IMG/VR virus record: IMGVR_UViG_3300027749_004509
Coordinates: 1-21,992 of that record
Reading direction: 5' to 3' (one strand)
Source of the DNA: a virus
DNA: 21,992 nucleotides
Part shown: positions 21,486 through 21,992 of the stretch, piece after piece
How positions within the stretch are numbered: the stretch's first letter is position 1
How the letters are laid out: the number at the start of each line of letters is the position of its first letter
Made by a program: the position numbers and the translations under genes
Notes under the pieces: generated by a model
Database searches by the model: none
What the model saw: only the letters and a program-made list of their open reading frames with translations
Told to the model about the DNA's origin: nothing

Positions 21486-21533
21486 TTTTGTTCTTTTACT
21501 ATATTTTGAAATATTTATAGTAAAAGAACAAAA
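21486..21533 (+). promoter_or_regulatory. Perfect 18-bp inverted repeat over the homing endonuclease start
   Basis: The left arm, 21486-21503 (TTTTGTTCTTTTACTATA), is an exact complement of the right arm, 21516-21533, with a 12-base loop. The right arm includes the A of the start codon. No T-run follows, so it does not look like a normal terminator for the tmRNA, although it may mark the 3' end of that transcript. Confidence 0.8.
21512..21519 (+). promoter_or_regulatory. TATTTATA late-type motif before the homing endonuclease gene
   Basis: TATTTATA lies exactly 13 bases before ATG 21533, in the loop and first bases of the right arm of the inverted repeat. It is the plus-strand example of the motif seen before the minus-strand virion genes. 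Confidence 0.6.
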
Positions 21534-21992
21534 TGCCAAGAAAAAAACCTAATTTCCACTATATCTATAAAACCATTTGTAATTTTAATCAAAAATACTA
21601 TATCGGAATGCACAGCACATCTAATTTAGAGGATGGGTATATGGGTAGTGGTAAAAGATTAAGATATTCAATAAGAAAGTATGGTAAGGATAACCACACT
21701 AAAATTATTATAGAGTTTTTACCTAACAGAGAATCATTAAAAGAACGTGAAATTGAAATTGTTAATTCGGATTTATTATTAGATGAAAATTGTATAAATC
21801 TTAAAACAGGTGGTTATGGTGGAGGGAAATTTTATTCTGAAGAACATAAATTAAAATGTTCTAAATCCGGTAATGAAATGTTTTTAAAAAAAATGCAAGA
21901 TGAGGAGTATCGGAAAGAGTTTTCGAAAAAATTAAGTAATGCTTATAAAAAACAAGTTCTTGAAGGTAAACGAGAAAAAAAATATTTTTACG
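21533..21992 (+). CDS. GIY-YIG homing endonuclease, 3' end outside window
   Basis: The frame opens at ATG 21533 (MPRKKPNFHYIYKTICNFNQ) and is still open at the window end, 153 residues in. The catalytic module shows YIYK, then KYYIGMHSTSNLEDGYMGSG, LRYSIRKYGKDNH, KEREIEIVNSD with the conserved Glu, and NLKTGGYGGG. The segment after it, FYSEEHKLKCSKSGNEMF and then YRKEFSKKLSNAYKKQ, resembles the short NUMOD3-type DNA-binding repeats of phage homing enzymes. Such enzymes cut a target site and copy their own gene into it. It is free-standing, 58 bases after the tmRNA. Its start codon lies at the edge of a perfect inverted repeat, pointing to tight translational control. Confidence 0.9.
   Translation, partial: MPRKKPNFHYIYKTICNFNQKYYIGMHSTSNLEDGYMGSGKRLRYSIRKYGKDNHTKIIIEFLPNRESLKEREIEIVNSDLLLDENCINLKTGGYGGGKFYSEEHKLKCSKSGNEMFLKKMQDEEYRKEFSKKLSNAYKKQVLEGKREKKYFY

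Noticed and set aside
21486-21533. Inverted repeat as the tmRNA terminator
   Set aside because: The stem is AT-rich and no T-run follows on either strand, so an intrinsic terminator is unlikely; an end-forming role is not excluded.

Overview
This window is a piece of a large, tailed, T4-related bacteriophage genome. The host is most likely a member of the Bacteroidota, and a flavobacterium-like host fits best. The T4-like character rests on gene content and order on the minus strand: large terminase (9868-8102), portal (5709-3880), prohead protease (2365-1640), then the start of an acidic scaffold-like protein that leaves the window at base 1. This is the T4 order gp17-gp20-gp21-gp22. The host inference rests on a ribosomal protein S21 gene of flavobacterial type, promoters matching the Bacteroidota -7 element TAnnTTTG, very AT-rich DNA and a near absence of Shine-Dalgarno sites. 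No gene marks an integrated prophage.

Layout. 1-9868 (minus): virion assembly genes, interrupted by one plus-strand gene for bS21 (2953-3144). Between terminase and portal, where T4 keeps tail sheath and tube, lie three fibre- or decoration-like proteins. 9945-14013 (minus): four tightly packed, overlapping genes of unknown function, ending in a terminator. 14096-16036 (minus): a multidomain protein with a nucleotidyltransferase-like domain fused to three peptidoglycan-active or wall-binding domains. 16067-16607 (minus): a KTSC-domain gene and a small unknown gene. 16677-18716 (plus): a ClpA/ClpC-type unfoldase. 18729-20978 (minus): a zinc peptidase and a large unknown protein. 21062-21475 (plus): a tmRNA. 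21533 to the window end (plus): a GIY-YIG homing endonuclease. No gene-free stretch is longer than about 170 bases.

Two regulatory layers are visible. Genes for host-directed functions (bS21, Clp, tmRNA) are on the plus strand behind host-like TAnnTTTG elements. Most virion genes on the minus strand, and the homing endonuclease on the plus strand, carry TATTTATA in the sense orientation shortly before the start codon, often 13 bases away. I infer this is a phage late promoter. It is the reverse complement of the T4 late element TATAAATA.

The most interesting points are: the conserved TATTTATA element; a perfect 18-bp inverted repeat that would hide the homing endonuclease start in read-through RNA but not in RNA started at the internal TATTTATA; and a translation and proteolysis set made of phage bS21, a tmRNA with an unusual tag, and a Clp unfoldase with a ClpP-docking-like VGF loop.
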